In this document: piece after piece, positions 20,186 to 30,677 of the stretch | How positions within the stretch are numbered: the first letter of the stretch is position 1 | Layout of the letters: the number at the start of each line of letters is the position of its first letter | Source: Gaeumannomyces sp. JS-464 | Taxonomy: Eukaryota; Ascomycota; Sordariomycetes; Magnaporthales; Magnaporthaceae | DNA: 64,000 nt | Reading direction: 5' to 3' | Assembly: GCA_002197995.1 (NCBI GenBank) | Contig: NGZR01000008.1 | Location: 806,001-870,000, forward strand | Translations under genes and position numbers: made by a program | The notes under the pieces: model-generated | The model's input: the letters and a program-made list of their open reading frames with translations, nothing else | Told to the model about the DNA's origin: nothing | Databases searched by the model: none

Positions 20186-21913
20186 ATGGAAATATACGCA
20201 ACCCTTGCCAATCTAGCAGTACATCCTTGGGCTCCAGAAGAACTAGAAATGTTTAACTACCTTGCAAAGGTGATCGAAAGCCGCTATAGTACAGAAGCAA
20301 AATGCATAACCAAATTTCCAGAGCCGAGCTATTTTAATGGAACGCAAAGCTTAACGCCACTGGTGGATGAGAGCTGGGCAAGCTTAATGCAGGATCCCAC
20401 GTTGTGTTCTGATCGTTTACAGAGCCTAGCCCCGGGACGCGATCTTGAACCTACCGTTATCATTGAATACCTTGAATCATTATCACCACCTTCAAGTTTC
20501 CATATCTGCAAACCGTACGTTTTTATGGACCAGACAAATCTCCCCCAAATACAAAATAATTCTCAGAGAACCATGATATGGCCGGTTCAAATAAATAATT
20601 CCTGGGCATTTGCAGTTATTTATCCTGATTGTGTTCATTGGTTTAAGTTTAATAATCAATTCGGGCTGCCAAAACCCTTATTGGATATGTGGGAACCACT
20701 TCCTTATCGTACAAGGGTCGCTGAAAACAATTTTGAACCTGATACAGGGCTCTTAACACTGCATGGGATTCAAAGCATTATCGAGGGAAAACCGGTTAAA
20801 AGTTTAAGGTGTATTAATAGTAACACACTTGGTAACTTTAGAAGTCGAGTTTTTATGCAATTATTGACGAAAAGACTAGAACCTAGCGAAAACCAGGTTC
20901 AAAACGTTGGGAGATTGAATACTGACACCAGTAATTTTCTGAATGAATTTGAAGATATGTTGAGTTCCCGATGGCCTAATGATGTGGGTATGTTGGACTC
21001 ATTTAATCGAGAACCACCTCCAGAACCACAGGCAGCGACACTACTTGATAGGCCTTTGCCTAGGGCAGAGGGCCAGCAACGGTATCTACCAGAGGCAGGC
21101 AGGCAGGCAGAAGACAGAAGTGGTATTGATAATCAGGCCGTCGGTTGGGTTCCAGCTGGGCCGAACGAGAGTGCCCTCATATCTCGAAGGCCCGTGGCCC
21201 GCGAAGAGCCGACCGACAGGGCTTGGAACCTGTCACCACTGAATAGCCAAGAAACGAGTGAGGGAGTTACTAGTCGAAGAAGAATACGGCGTTCAATGAC
21301 GACAACTAAGCCCAATCCTCGACGATTAAAAGAAGATATTCGTCTTATTATCATGAAGATTTTAGGTGAGGCTGTAACGTGTTATCGGTCCACTCATAGC
21401 TTAAAGAATGCAGGCTTTGAGACGTTATATGACTGTATTTGCAATGAAAGCAAACTCGGTGTGTTTTATCAACGGTACCACAGAGTGTTGTTTTATAATC
21501 GCGCGCGGAATAACCACGATTTTTTAACTGCAGATCAAAAGAAAATGAGGGACGAGGGCCTGATGTGGGACAATTTATGTAGGGCGTACAGAGAATCAGA
21601 AACAGAGAATGGAGAGCCAAACGATATGAATTATACCGTACTCTGTGCTGTCCCGGAAGAGTTGCAAGCTCCGCAGGATATTGAGGCAGTAATATGTCAA
21701 CTTGAACGTCAAGGTGCAAGGGGAAGCTTACGTGATTATCTTGATCAAGCTAGTAAGCTTTGCGAGGCACTGATAGATCAAACACTTCCCGAAACACGGC
21801 TGTCAATTGAAACACAGCCTTGGAAAGATTCCAATGTTACAGATCATTTACCAATCTCTTTTAAAGCCTTCGTAAGCAAGGACCCCCAGGCAAAGATCCC
21901 CATCCCTCCTTAA
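20186..21913 (+). CDS. Large orphan protein, weak Ulp1 (C48)-like N-terminal half
   Basis: Intact 575-codon frame from ATG in good context (ATCCACAATGG). Residues about 130-155 read MIWPVQINNSWAFAVIYPDC, and about residue 211 onward reads NSNTLGNFRSRVFMQLL. Together these recall the core strand and the following helix of Ulp1/SENP cysteine proteases. However, the histidine expected before W is serine, and the usual D-C-G of the nucleophile helix is missing, so if related it is catalytically dead. Residues about 275-370 are a disordered Pro/Arg linker with a GGCA microsatellite. The C-terminal about 200 residues are helical-looking and basic at first (RRRIRRS). Function unknown; the Ulp1 link is an inference. 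Confidence 0.65.
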   Translation: MEIYATLANLAVHPWAPEELEMFNYLAKVIESRYSTEAKCITKFPEPSYFNGTQSLTPLVDESWASLMQDPTLCSDRLQSLAPGRDLEPTVIIEYLESLSPPSSFHICKPYVFMDQTNLPQIQNNSQRTMIWPVQINNSWAFAVIYPDCVHWFKFNNQFGLPKPLLDMWEPLPYRTRVAENNFEPDTGLLTLHGIQSIIEGKPVKSLRCINSNTLGNFRSRVFMQLLTKRLEPSENQVQNVGRLNTDTSNFLNEFEDMLSSRWPNDVGMLDSFNREPPPEPQAATLLDRPLPRAEGQQRYLPEAGRQAEDRSGIDNQAVGWVPAGPNESALISRRPVAREEPTDRAWNLSPLNSQETSEGVTSRRRIRRSMTTTKPNPRRLKEDIRLIIMKILGEAVTCYRSTHSLKNAGFETLYDCICNESKLGVFYQRYHRVLFYNRARNNHDFLTADQKKMRDEGLMWDNLCRAYRESETENGEPNDMNYTVLCAVPEELQAPQDIEAVICQLERQGARGSLRDYLDQASKLCEALIDQTLPETRLSIETQPWKDSNVTDHLPISFKAFVSKDPQAKIPIPP

Positions 21914-21985
21914 GGCGGGACATGTCAGCCTAAAAAACGGCCTTGTAGCAAATTTTCCACCTAGAATGCTTGTGGAGTTTCTACA

Positions 21986-22296
21986 TGTAATACCCCGCAA
22001 AATGGTTGGCCAGAAGGCACTGGCGAGACATTCGAAACAACCTGACGGAAGGCCCGAAGAAACACTGGAAGAACAGCAAGTCGGATACCAGGCAAGCCAG
22101 CCCCGGTCCCAGGTCAGAACACGAAACCGGAGAACAAGGACGCCGAAGACCGCGCCCGCAGACAGAGTGTCCGGGGAACCCGGAGTCCGTCAGAGATGAC
22201 CATGTATAAAGAGAACCCGAAGAAGTCTCTTGTCGAGAAAGAAAAAGAGGAGAACCAGAATAACAACCAGTGTTTTCGTGCTAAAAATGTCTGACA
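21986..22296 (+). mobile_element. LTR-like repeat, family M (about 311 bp)
   Basis: From TGTAATACCCCGC to AAAATGTCTGACA, with a TATA-like ATGTATAAAGAG inside. A diverged copy lies inverted at 63387-63735 and a weaker one at 43060-43387. In the 21986 and 63387 copies the 60 bases before the TGTAA end are also shared (from 21926: GTCAGCCTAAAAA), so this may be internal sequence plus a 3' LTR. No 5-bp duplication was found. Confidence 0.6.
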
Positions 22297-22734
22297 GGAC
22301 AGGAATTGGAGATTAGGTTAGGTAAGGTCAGGTTAGAAATAATGTTGCACGGTAGAGAGAGGGGCTTGTGTATAGGGAGGAGCGGATTGTATTGCAGTCT
22401 AACTCCTAAGAGAACCACTGTATGTAACACCTCGCACGAAACCACTTGTTGACACCCCGCACGGGTGGCGCGGTCCTGTGTCGAGCGCCTAAAGCACGGA
22501 TGGCTCAGACCCATGATGGGAACATCAGAAAACTGGAGTGCCATGAAGGGAGAGGCGCGCAACCTTGACGGCCAGGAGGCCGCCAGAGGAGATACGACAA
22601 AAGGAGCCCGATGGGCCCCCTTTAAAGGGGTCGGTAGGGCAAGCTGTCGCTTTTCTTTACATTTTGGCCTGTGCCTAGCAGTAGCAGCACCTATAAAGAC
22701 GACTGCTGGGCTACCTGAACATCCGAGATTTCCA
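22297..22734. other. Intergenic, no gene seen
   Basis: A 158-codon minus frame crosses 22281-22757 but has no recognisable sequence and overlaps repeat ends. Confidence 0.4.
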
Positions 22735-23059
22735 TGAGATAAACCCCTTTGGTGCACGGCGCCTTACACTGTAGTTTGGCTGGCATTATATAGGCCGGCC
22801 TGGGCCGTGCAGAGGCTACAAGTTGCTTGTACCATGCAGCCCTCGGGAGTGTATTGAAAGATTGTCTGAGAATTATCTGAGGAACAAAGGAAACCACAAC
22901 TGAGAAAGTGTAGATATTCTCCCTCCTTTTATAGACCAAAGGGGACATGTTGTGAAAGTGCCTGTAGATCTCTGGAAGCTTCTTGAACCTTCCTCATGGA
23001 TCCAGACATTGTTCATAGAGTGGGCCCTGTGTGGGTCCAGATGACATGGTTATGTGACA
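22735..23059 (-). mobile_element. LTR-like repeat, family L (about 325 bp)
   Basis: On the minus strand it begins TGTCACATAACCATGTCATC and contains a clear TATA box (GTCTATAAAAGG). It is highly similar to 45083-45330 on the plus strand. The far end near TGAGATAAACCCC is approximate, and no target duplication was found. Confidence 0.65.
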
Positions 23060-23064
23060 CCCTG

Positions 23065-23176
23065 TCAAGTTAGTCCGGCGCATCGCACCGACTTTTAGCT
23101 TCCTTCCTCAGCTTTAGATAACTTCAAGTCTAGGGTATATCGTAGCCAGTCTCTTTTCCCAACCGCAATCGTAACA
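23065..23176 (+). mobile_element. Truncated S1 mini-LTR
   Basis: From CCTGTCAAGTTAGTCCGG to CAATCGTAACA it matches the right half of the 221-bp S1 element (61798-62018). The left half is missing and is replaced by the family L repeat. Confidence 0.75.
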
Positions 23177-23969
23177 CTCGCCGGAGTGCGCGGACTGGCC
23201 AATGCCAACTACTGTCTCCACCATGACCGCTCGTGGAACACCCAGCTCCGTCCCAAATACAAAGCTTTGAGAATCGACCATAAACCTCAACTGAACTGCC
23301 CGTCGGCATTGAACCTACCCAGAAATTTACTATAACGTCTTATTGCTGCCCAAATAGGCCATAGGGACTTTGAATAGTACCGTAATTAGCGGTACCACCC
23401 CGATAACCCACCCGTGCACATGCGGCCACTCGCGGACCCCTCAGCACATGGTCTAATATCGCAAAACTAACCGGAAAAGGCTCCACTAGCCAACAGTCGA
23501 TCCCTCCCCCTGAATACGACTGATAGGGCTATTGGCGCCAGCTGGTAGAACTACTGGAAAGATTTGCCGAATTCGCCGAGGCTACCGGCTTCTTCAAGAT
23601 CTGCCCTTAGTATGGGGACCGGCCGTTTCAGCCAAATCAGGGCCACCAGCAATAGCCATATATCCCTTCCTATCCATATCCTTTCGTAAGAAGTATGCTT
23701 TTGCATTTCCGTAAGTAAGGAAATTAAGCTGGATGGAGACCACTGGTTGGGGCTCATCATCTGCTTATCAATCATGCCTCCAGTTCTGGCTTATCAACCA
23801 GCCTGCCTCCTGCTTGGCGGATTCTAGCTCTAGGTGTTGCTGGTGAAATATCTAACGGACGCTTGGATGCTAAAAGCCTGCGTGATAGACCTAGATATAG
23901 TAGGGAGGTAGTTCACGCACGGGATTCGGCACAGTTTTCATATATACTAAACATCCTGCCTACGCGGCC
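23177..23969. other. Intergenic, no gene seen
   Basis: Short frames only. TATATACTAAACATCC just before 23970 may be promoter or leader of the next frame. Confidence 0.35.
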
Positions 23970-24440
23970 ATGTCTTCCACGTCTGGCTTTCAGAAGCGGC
24001 CGACGGTCCCCCGATGCCAAAGTATTGAGCCACGTCTAGTGGAACGGTTTATGGGTTGGAAAGCTCCATCCGTTCCGATGACAGTCGGCCCAAGTGATAG
24101 TAAAGCTGGCCACATGAGCCGCCCACTTCTTCCGATACTACTCGACAACTCGCCCTACCCCAATCACCAAAGGCCACTACAAGCAGCCGCGGGACCACCA
24201 AAGCTCAACGATAATAGCGACGCCCACACTTACAAACTTCTGCCTTCTCACACCCCGCGCGAGGAAGTCTCATGGGAAGGCACCGGGCTCGAAAACTTTC
24301 AGTGGATGGGCATGTCCAAAGAGATGATGAGAGCGCAAAATGTGCTCGTTGAACAAACCCTCAACGCCCTGTGCACTGAGGGCGGTTGGCGACTTAACCT
24401 CTACCGCGAGTGGAGGTTCGGCAGGGTTGTCGGTATGTAA
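23970..24440 (+). CDS. Hypothetical protein, 156 residues
   Basis: Uninterrupted frame from ATG (MSSTSGFQKRPTVPRCQSIE) to stop. It is Pro/Ser-rich in the first 90 residues. It ends with a more ordered segment (GLENFQWMGMSKEMMRAQNV, then a Trp-rich tail). There is no signal peptide and no family is recognised. A GTATGT near the end could be a splice donor, so the C-terminus is uncertain. Confidence 0.4.
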   Translation: MSSTSGFQKRPTVPRCQSIEPRLVERFMGWKAPSVPMTVGPSDSKAGHMSRPLLPILLDNSPYPNHQRPLQAAAGPPKLNDNSDAHTYKLLPSHTPREEVSWEGTGLENFQWMGMSKEMMRAQNVLVEQTLNALCTEGGWRLNLYREWRFGRVVGM

Positions 24441-24640
24441 TTTGTCGTAGAGACGGAAATTTCATCCTCGGATCGCTGTTTGAGCCCTAGACGGGTAGAG
24501 AAGACTGTCCTCGGAGATATTGAAACCTGGACATGATGTGGGTGGCGCTGCCCATTCCTAGACACTGGGACGTATAGTGCATTCTCTATATAAAGAAGCT
24601 AGTTACCAAGTATACCCCGTTCTTGGCGCGACATCTCCTT
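24441..24640. other. Intergenic, no gene seen
   Basis: Short non-coding stretch before the S8 LTR. Confidence 0.35.
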
Positions 24641-24802
24641 TGTCACGGCCCTTGGGGGGGGGGGGGGGGGGGGGCCTGTGATTGGTCAGTTCTGGCGGCC
24701 AGATATGTAGCCTCACCCATCGAGGCGGCCTCCGGCCACCGATTCTAGAAAAAGACATGACCAGATTACCACAAATCGCTTCCCCTCCTATCGGCTCTGA
24801 CA
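24641..24802 (+). mobile_element. Solo mini-LTR, family S8 (162 bp) with a 21-G run
   Basis: TGTCACGGCCCTTGG at 24641 to CGGCTCTGACA at 24802. TCCTT is duplicated exactly at 24636-24640 and 24803-24807. A run of 21 G occupies 24654-24674. It is a single copy in this window. Confidence 0.88.
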
Positions 24803-25626
24803 TCCTTCCTATTAAGCATTTTTACTGAATACAGTGATTTTATCCTACGGAATACCCACCAGGCGCGGGTCGGGTAAGTCGTGTAGTCGCTCTGCAAATT
24901 ATGAATCCAATCGCACAATACTTCTGGTATTGCCGTAGCTTAGAAATGCCACGCGCGGTTGGGCATCTTGACTGCCCCTCTCCTCACCCTCCAGCATCCA
25001 AGTAATTTTTGCCCTTTTTCCCTTGCCGTTCCCTTAGCCCGATTCCTGTGATGCGAGCAAGATCCCAAGCCCTCCATTTGACGCCCTTGCCTCAGGTAAC
25101 GCAACGTTCGTACGTACGTAACATACACGCGGCTTTGCCGAGAGGGTTTCGTAGGTGAGGTACTAGTCAGTACCCTAGATGACACGTCCGCCTGTTGCAA
25201 GCAATCTCGTCTGCCGGAACATTCTGCCAATGCCCTCGGTCTTGTTCATTTGGGACGTGCGGGAATAGTGTTTTATAGTTCCTTGTTTTAATACAGGGAA
25301 TAACAAGCGAATATCTTAAAAGAACTGCACAATGACTGCAAAAAACGAGATACGCACACCAAGAAACCCTTATAATTTATCACCGATTGCTACACACTAG
25401 TGAATGCCACATTCAGTATCTGACCTCAAACGATCAATTAGAATCCTGATGCTAAGGTGAAATGTGTAATTTAATGATAGAATAAACAGTTAACCTTTTT
25501 ACATCCTCTGACGTCATTATGCAGTTTTATTAGGCTTTTTATAGTACGGCACCGCGAGTGGCGGTTAAAGGAAGTAATATGTAATTGGTTGAGCGAAAAA
25601 CAAGAAATGGACTGATAAGATGAAGG
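24803..25626. other. Intergenic, no gene seen
   Basis: Short frames only (for example 24940-25230 minus), not recognisable. Confidence 0.4.
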
Positions 25627-25830
25627 TGTTATGGCACGGCATGCCCTCTCGGGCTTTGGGCCATGGAGTCACGTGACAAACGGTGCACGGCCGTGCACCG
25701 CTTTGGTAGAAAACCCTGCAGCCCCAATTGCAGGCATGCACTTTGATAGTTTTCCTTTCCAACTTTGGATCGCCGCAACGATCAGAGGGTAAATTGAACT
25801 ATCATCTCGATCGCCCTGCGTCCCGTGACA
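25627..25830 (+). mobile_element. Solo mini-LTR, family S7 (204 bp)
   Basis: TGTTATGGCACGGCATGCC at 25627 to GCGTCCCGTGACA at 25830, with GAAGG duplicated exactly at 25622-25626 and 25831-25835. The interior contains the palindrome GGTGCACGGCCGTGCACC. The left end closely resembles S1, S3 and S4. Confidence 0.92.
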
Positions 25831-27127
25831 GAAGGTATGGCATTCGGCTACGCTCTCGGTATCAATATTTTCCCTTTTTAGCCTAGTATTAAAATTACCC
25901 TGCTATTACTATTAAGGCCGTTGGTTTGTTAACCAGCTGGTTTGCCTACTAAGGGTGTGACGGTAGTAATATTGTAAGCTTCATATTAATCTCGTCATTT
26001 TAAGACGTGGATATTATATATATTCATACTCCGTTATGTCTGATAAGACCTCGGTGCTTCTGCCTAGTCTAAGTACATATAAAAACCCTTGAACTCCGAG
26101 CCGTGTGCGGTCCGTTGCCTGGGCGGAAGAACCATGTCTGCTTTTGGTATACGGTCCTTGCTGTGTTGAGACGTGGATATTAAAAACCGGGAGCCGAGCT
26201 GCCGTCCGCACGGGTGCTGGTCTTATATCTGTAGGCTCGCGTAGAAACACGCTGTAGGATCAAACATTTTAGCTCAGGCCATTTTGGAGTGTAGTACCTT
26301 TTTTTCTTTGACGCTGTTTCTGTTTATATTTTATTCTTTTCGACGCTGTCCATATCGGATCGTGACTGGCGATACCAATCCTTTTCGCCTTAGGCCGTGG
26401 TGAAAGAAAGGGCAATGGCTTGGAGGACGGCATCTCGGCGCCAAGTATAATTGACTTTTCTATAGGTTGGAAACAAACTCGTTTGACGATGGGATGCAAG
26501 GCTCCTAGTCCTTGGATTAAGGCTAAAACTTAATGGTTATTGTAATAGGATTTAGAAAGTTCGATTTGTTGGAAATTATGCAAATATGTGGCATCGATTA
26601 GTAGCCATGAAAGACGATTACTCGACACTTCAGCAGGAGATGGTAAGAATTGGCGAAAATGGACACTTCAAGTTGCAAGTTTTCAATGTTGCATGAGTAG
26701 AGACGACCCGGCCCCAACTAGTGCCCAGCCGATGCACGCCTCCGCCCCGCAACCAAGGCCCGTTCAATAACCCGAGGTAGCATCCTGTGGCGTCGCAGGC
26801 CCACCGAGACTAGCTCTGAACTTCATTAAGCTGGTAAAGACGCGCCTCTATGCTGTAAGGCTCGCACCTCAAGTTTTAGCTTTGTTATGCTATTTTCTTG
26901 GTATCCTCTTAACTATATAAACGTAATATTTAACTATCAGGTAATACCTTTTGGCGCTAAACGCAATTGGGATACTGCAAACAAGGTATTTGGTCTCCAC
27001 AAGAGGCCCTGGCTCCGCGGAAAGAGGTCCCACGGCCATCATCTAGCTATACCATCCACGTAGTTGCAAGGTTCCTTCTATTCAGGGTTTATAAGCCAGA
27101 AATTGATTGTGAATTTTTATGCACAAA
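25831..27127. other. Intergenic, no convincing gene
   Basis: A minus frame 26269-26499 and a plus frame 26588-26770 have no recognisable sequence. GACGTGGATATTA occurs twice (near 26004 and 26169). Confidence 0.4.
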
Positions 27128-27316
27128 TGTCACGGCCACTAGGGCCTGTGACGTCTGTAGATAGATTTGATAGGGTGAGGCCCGTGCACTTCAAATTGAG
27201 GACCCACAAGGCAGAGGACTTATCCCTCCCTCGACCGGATCCGGCCCGGAGGGCCGATCCTAGAAAATAATATCATCTTTCTGCTCCTACGATTTGTACC
27301 CTTCCATGGCTTGACA
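27128..27316 (+). mobile_element. Solo mini-LTR, family S5-like (189 bp)
   Basis: TGTCACGGCCACTAGGGCC at 27128 to CATGGCTTGACA at 27316, with ACAAA duplicated exactly at 27123-27127 and 27317-27321. The right part (AATATCATCTTTCTGCTCC) matches 7512-7715. The target ACAAA is the same as for the 1836 copy. Confidence 0.9.
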
Positions 27317-27325
27317 ACAAACCTC

Positions 27326-27640
27326 TGTCACACGGAGGCGCCCGGGCATCCTTGGGAATAGCCTCACAAGGGCCCCACAGGACCAAGCGCCTGCAGAAAG
27401 TAGGCGCCGGAGCAGTGGAGCCAGTCATTCAGATGGGGCTACCAATCGGGCCAACGGCGGGGGCGTAAGTGGGCAAACCCTCCGCACGGGCCACAGAGGA
27501 TCTGGCTATTTAATCCCCGCGTCCTTCATGAATCCTCTCAGCAGATTCTGGCTCCTTAAGCATCTCTTGAGGCCATGAAAGATTATTAGCTTTCATAATA
27601 GAGATCAATCCTCTCAAGCCTGCATTGCACCCTTGTGACA
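27326..27640 (-). mobile_element. Solo LTR, family C (315 bp)
   Basis: TGTCACACGGAGGC at 27326 to CACCCTTGTGACA at 27640, with ACCTC duplicated exactly at 27321-27325 and 27641-27645. It begins only 9 bp after the previous element. I call this orientation minus because the opposite orientation carries a TAAATAG-like TATA. Confidence 0.92.
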
Positions 27641-29746
27641 ACCTCGCAGCTGAACAGGATATCCACATCTTGGCACTTTTGGCAGAGGCGTATCTAAGCG
27701 GGGGCTTGGGAACCAGGGGTATATTGTGTTTTATGTTGTGCATGACTTTGGTTCCACATCCTTCCTGCGCAATAAGGTTGCCAAAACCTCCTATACAGAA
27801 CCAGCATGTCACCTTGCTCTCGCTAAGGTAGGTGCCAAAATACACCAAGTTTATGCAACAGTCCGAGCAGCTACACTACTACAAGAGCAGTGATTTTTTG
27901 ACTTTGAGCAGGTTTATCAAAGTCGGCTGACATTTTATTTGAACCTCTGCAGCCTTGAGCATTTCACTAATAGCGTATGTAAGCTGACTTCCACTCTTAG
28001 CACCAAATCATCCAAAACTTCTTTTTGGTTCACTGTTTTAACCATTGATTTTCTCTTTTGAGCACACAATTTCAGGTGTAACCGGGGTGACAGGTGGAGG
28101 AAGGATTTTGTTCGAAAGAGAATTTAAAGCTTTTTGAAAAGTAGTTAACTAATTTACCTTTCCTATAATCCCAACTTTCATTGTATACGGTGACTGCAGG
28201 AACCTCTGCACTGCATGAACAATCTATGTGACGAAGGCTCTTGCCCGGAAATCCCGACCGTCTGTTGGTCACTAGCCGTGCCTGTTGCGGGGAAAAACAG
28301 GTGGGCTGAGCTAGGGGCAGACCCCGCAGGGCCAGACGAACACGTAAGTGAAAGTCTGTTGGTGGTAGGTTACATTTGCTCGAAAACTGGTGGAGCAGAC
28401 GTTGCGCAGCCAGCCTTTTAGTCCCTAGTTACTGTTGCAGTCGGTTTTCGGGTGGAACAAACAAGTGGGTCAGTCTGATGCCAAGGGCTGGCATCCACTT
28501 GAATAAATTGCAATAACGTTCGGCGGGGTATGAATTCGTCTCCGCCAGAAGTGATCCTGCCAACCACCCAATTGCTTGTGAACGGGGCCGGCTGGGCCGC
28601 AGTAGTACTACTGGATTAACGTGCAGCCACCAACATGAGAACGCTTCTTGGCGAGCTGCCCATACCTAACGCGAAAGTGACGCAGGGGTTAGTGCAGGGG
28701 TAAAATTGCCGACGACGTGCCGACCTTTGAACGGGGAACAGTTGGGCACTTCTACGATGACAATAACGGCAAATCAACGCCGACGACACGCCTTCCTGCC
28801 GATATTAAGCAACCTGCCGTCCCTCCTCTCGACCCACAAAAATCCGGGAATAGCACCCAGGGGTGTAGGGTACAGCGACATCAATGCCATGTTTAGGCTT
28901 GGCTCTGCCGTTCCCAGTCCAATCCTTTGCAGTGAAATATTCCACCCTCGACTTCCCGCCCACACCTGAGCCATGTGAACTTCTTGCTGTTAGATCGGTG
29001 GAGTCTTTGGTTTAAAGGTGGTTTGCGGGGCCCTAGTAAGCGGACCTACGTGGAAGGGTAAGCTGCAGGTGATGAAGGCCGGGCGCTTTGGCGCTATCAT
29101 TTTTAGCCTGTGGAAGATGCCCCATCCGGACCCTTCGGCTTTTGAACCGATGGCTGGGTCAATCTGAGCGCTCTGGGGTCTTACCGCGGCCTCCGATGCG
29201 TTTACCTCACTGATTTGCTTCGGCAGTTCCAGCACTTTAGGCAGCTGTACAACAGCCGGGCGCCATTTGCAGCGGAGCATAGATCGCGATTTCTAGGTAG
29301 ATACGATAAAATTTGCTATTCACACTGGCTGCTCCACGATGGGTATGTTAGACGGCGTACCCAGCGGATCCTCGACCCTAAGCCGGGCCCCTGGACAACG
29401 GCGTGCTCTTCTTACTTCATACCTAATGCATTGTCTTGGCACCGTAGCCCGCTGCAATCCACCGGAATCCGGGCTCTAGAGGAACGAGGGGGCGTGTGAA
29501 CCAGTCACATGAAAATTGACCGAGGGAAGGAAAAAATAAAGTCATTGGTGCCGGGACAAGGGGTTGCGCGGGCAGGGGGTGCACCGACTCAACCGGCAAA
29601 CGCTGGCAATGTTCTTTCTCAAAAACAGCGATGCCACGCTGGGGGCTGGCAAGGGTCTCATTTCTTTTAAATTGTTACTCCCGCCCAAAAACTGGAACTG
29701 AGAAACGGTTTCTTTTATTTTCTCTGGACCAGCTTCTACTGTAAAT
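27641..29746. other. Intergenic with a degenerate repeat
   Basis: Positions 27646-27850 (CAGCTGAACAGGATATCCACATC...) are a diverged copy of 38215-38420; the underlying sequence may be an old transposon. Other frames (28215, 28706, 29215 plus; 28990 minus) are not recognisable. Confidence 0.4.
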
Positions 29747-30677
29747 ATGAGCACCAGTATGCCTCCGACGGTGAGGCCTTTGAGGGAGCCTCCTCCTCAA
29801 ACAGGCCTTATACGACAACGCCGCAAGGTCGAGCAAACACGAGCCCTCCACAAGAGCCTAAAGCAAGCACAGGAGGAAAACGACGGGCTGAAGCAGCAAC
29901 TCGATCTTTTACAGCAGGGGCAAGAGAAGAGGCTGCAGCAGCAAGCCAATACATTGAGGAGGCTGCACGAGGAAGAGCTGGAACGTAAAACCAGGGATTG
30001 GGAGGAGTACATAAAACGGCTGCTGGATCTAGACGCTCTTTTGTGGGAGGAGCGAGAAAAGCTGAAAGAAGAAAAGAGGAGGTGCAGTGCCTACAAGTGG
30101 CAACTCGGTCAACTCACAGATCTTCTCAAGCGCGAGTCTCTGCGGCCTGTGGTCAACCTTACCGGAGATATCCAGTGCTCTGTATGCAAAAGCCTTTTCA
30201 ATCCTGCGCCCCTTTTCGTCCGTTCAAATGGATATGTAAGTCACATGTCGCTCACATCAACTACACTACAACCTTGAAGCTAGCACCTAACAGATTACAC
30301 TTACTATTTAGGCTATGTGCCTCAACTGCTATGATGCGGTCAGAAGCACATCGCTGAGCTTGCAGTGCGGAACTGAAGACGGCAACAATATCACGCGTGT
30401 TTTCAACAAAGACTGCGCCATTTGCCTCGATAGCGGAGAAAACCTGGACGGAACAGAGGAAGTGGTAACGCCATGCGGTAAGTTCACAAACTATCCTTCT
30501 CTGCTGGTAATAATCACCGGTAATATCCGGTTAACAAAATTAGGTCATACCTATCATCGTGTGTGCATCGACTCATACCTGAAGGAGTGTGGGCGTTGTC
30601 CTTTGTGTCGTACAAGTTGTAATAGCCTTATACTCTTACGCGGAGTGGATCCTTTGATGCTTGAAAACATAAAGTGA
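29747..30677 (+). CDS. Coiled-coil RING finger protein (probable E3 ubiquitin ligase)
   Basis: Exons 29747-30235, 30312-30477 and 30544-30677 splice in frame to 262 residues. Introns are 76 and 66 bp, with GTAAGT donors and TTTAG/ATTAG acceptors. Residues about 20-135 form a Gln/Glu/Lys-rich coiled coil. Next is a CxxC..CxxC half-site (CSVCKSLFNP, and MCLNCY after the first splice). The C-terminus is a RING: CAICLDSGEN, then PCGHTYHRVC (created by the second splice), then CPLCR. This is a C3H2C3 ligand set. The arrangement suggests an oligomeric E3 with a substrate-binding helix. No named orthologue is recognised. Splicing is well supported because both joins are needed to complete the zinc ligands. 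Confidence 0.82.

Noticed and set aside
27510..27848. 112-codon minus frame, with similar frames at 47970-48281 and 56951-57142
   Set aside because: These are translations of the family C LTR and recur with each copy.
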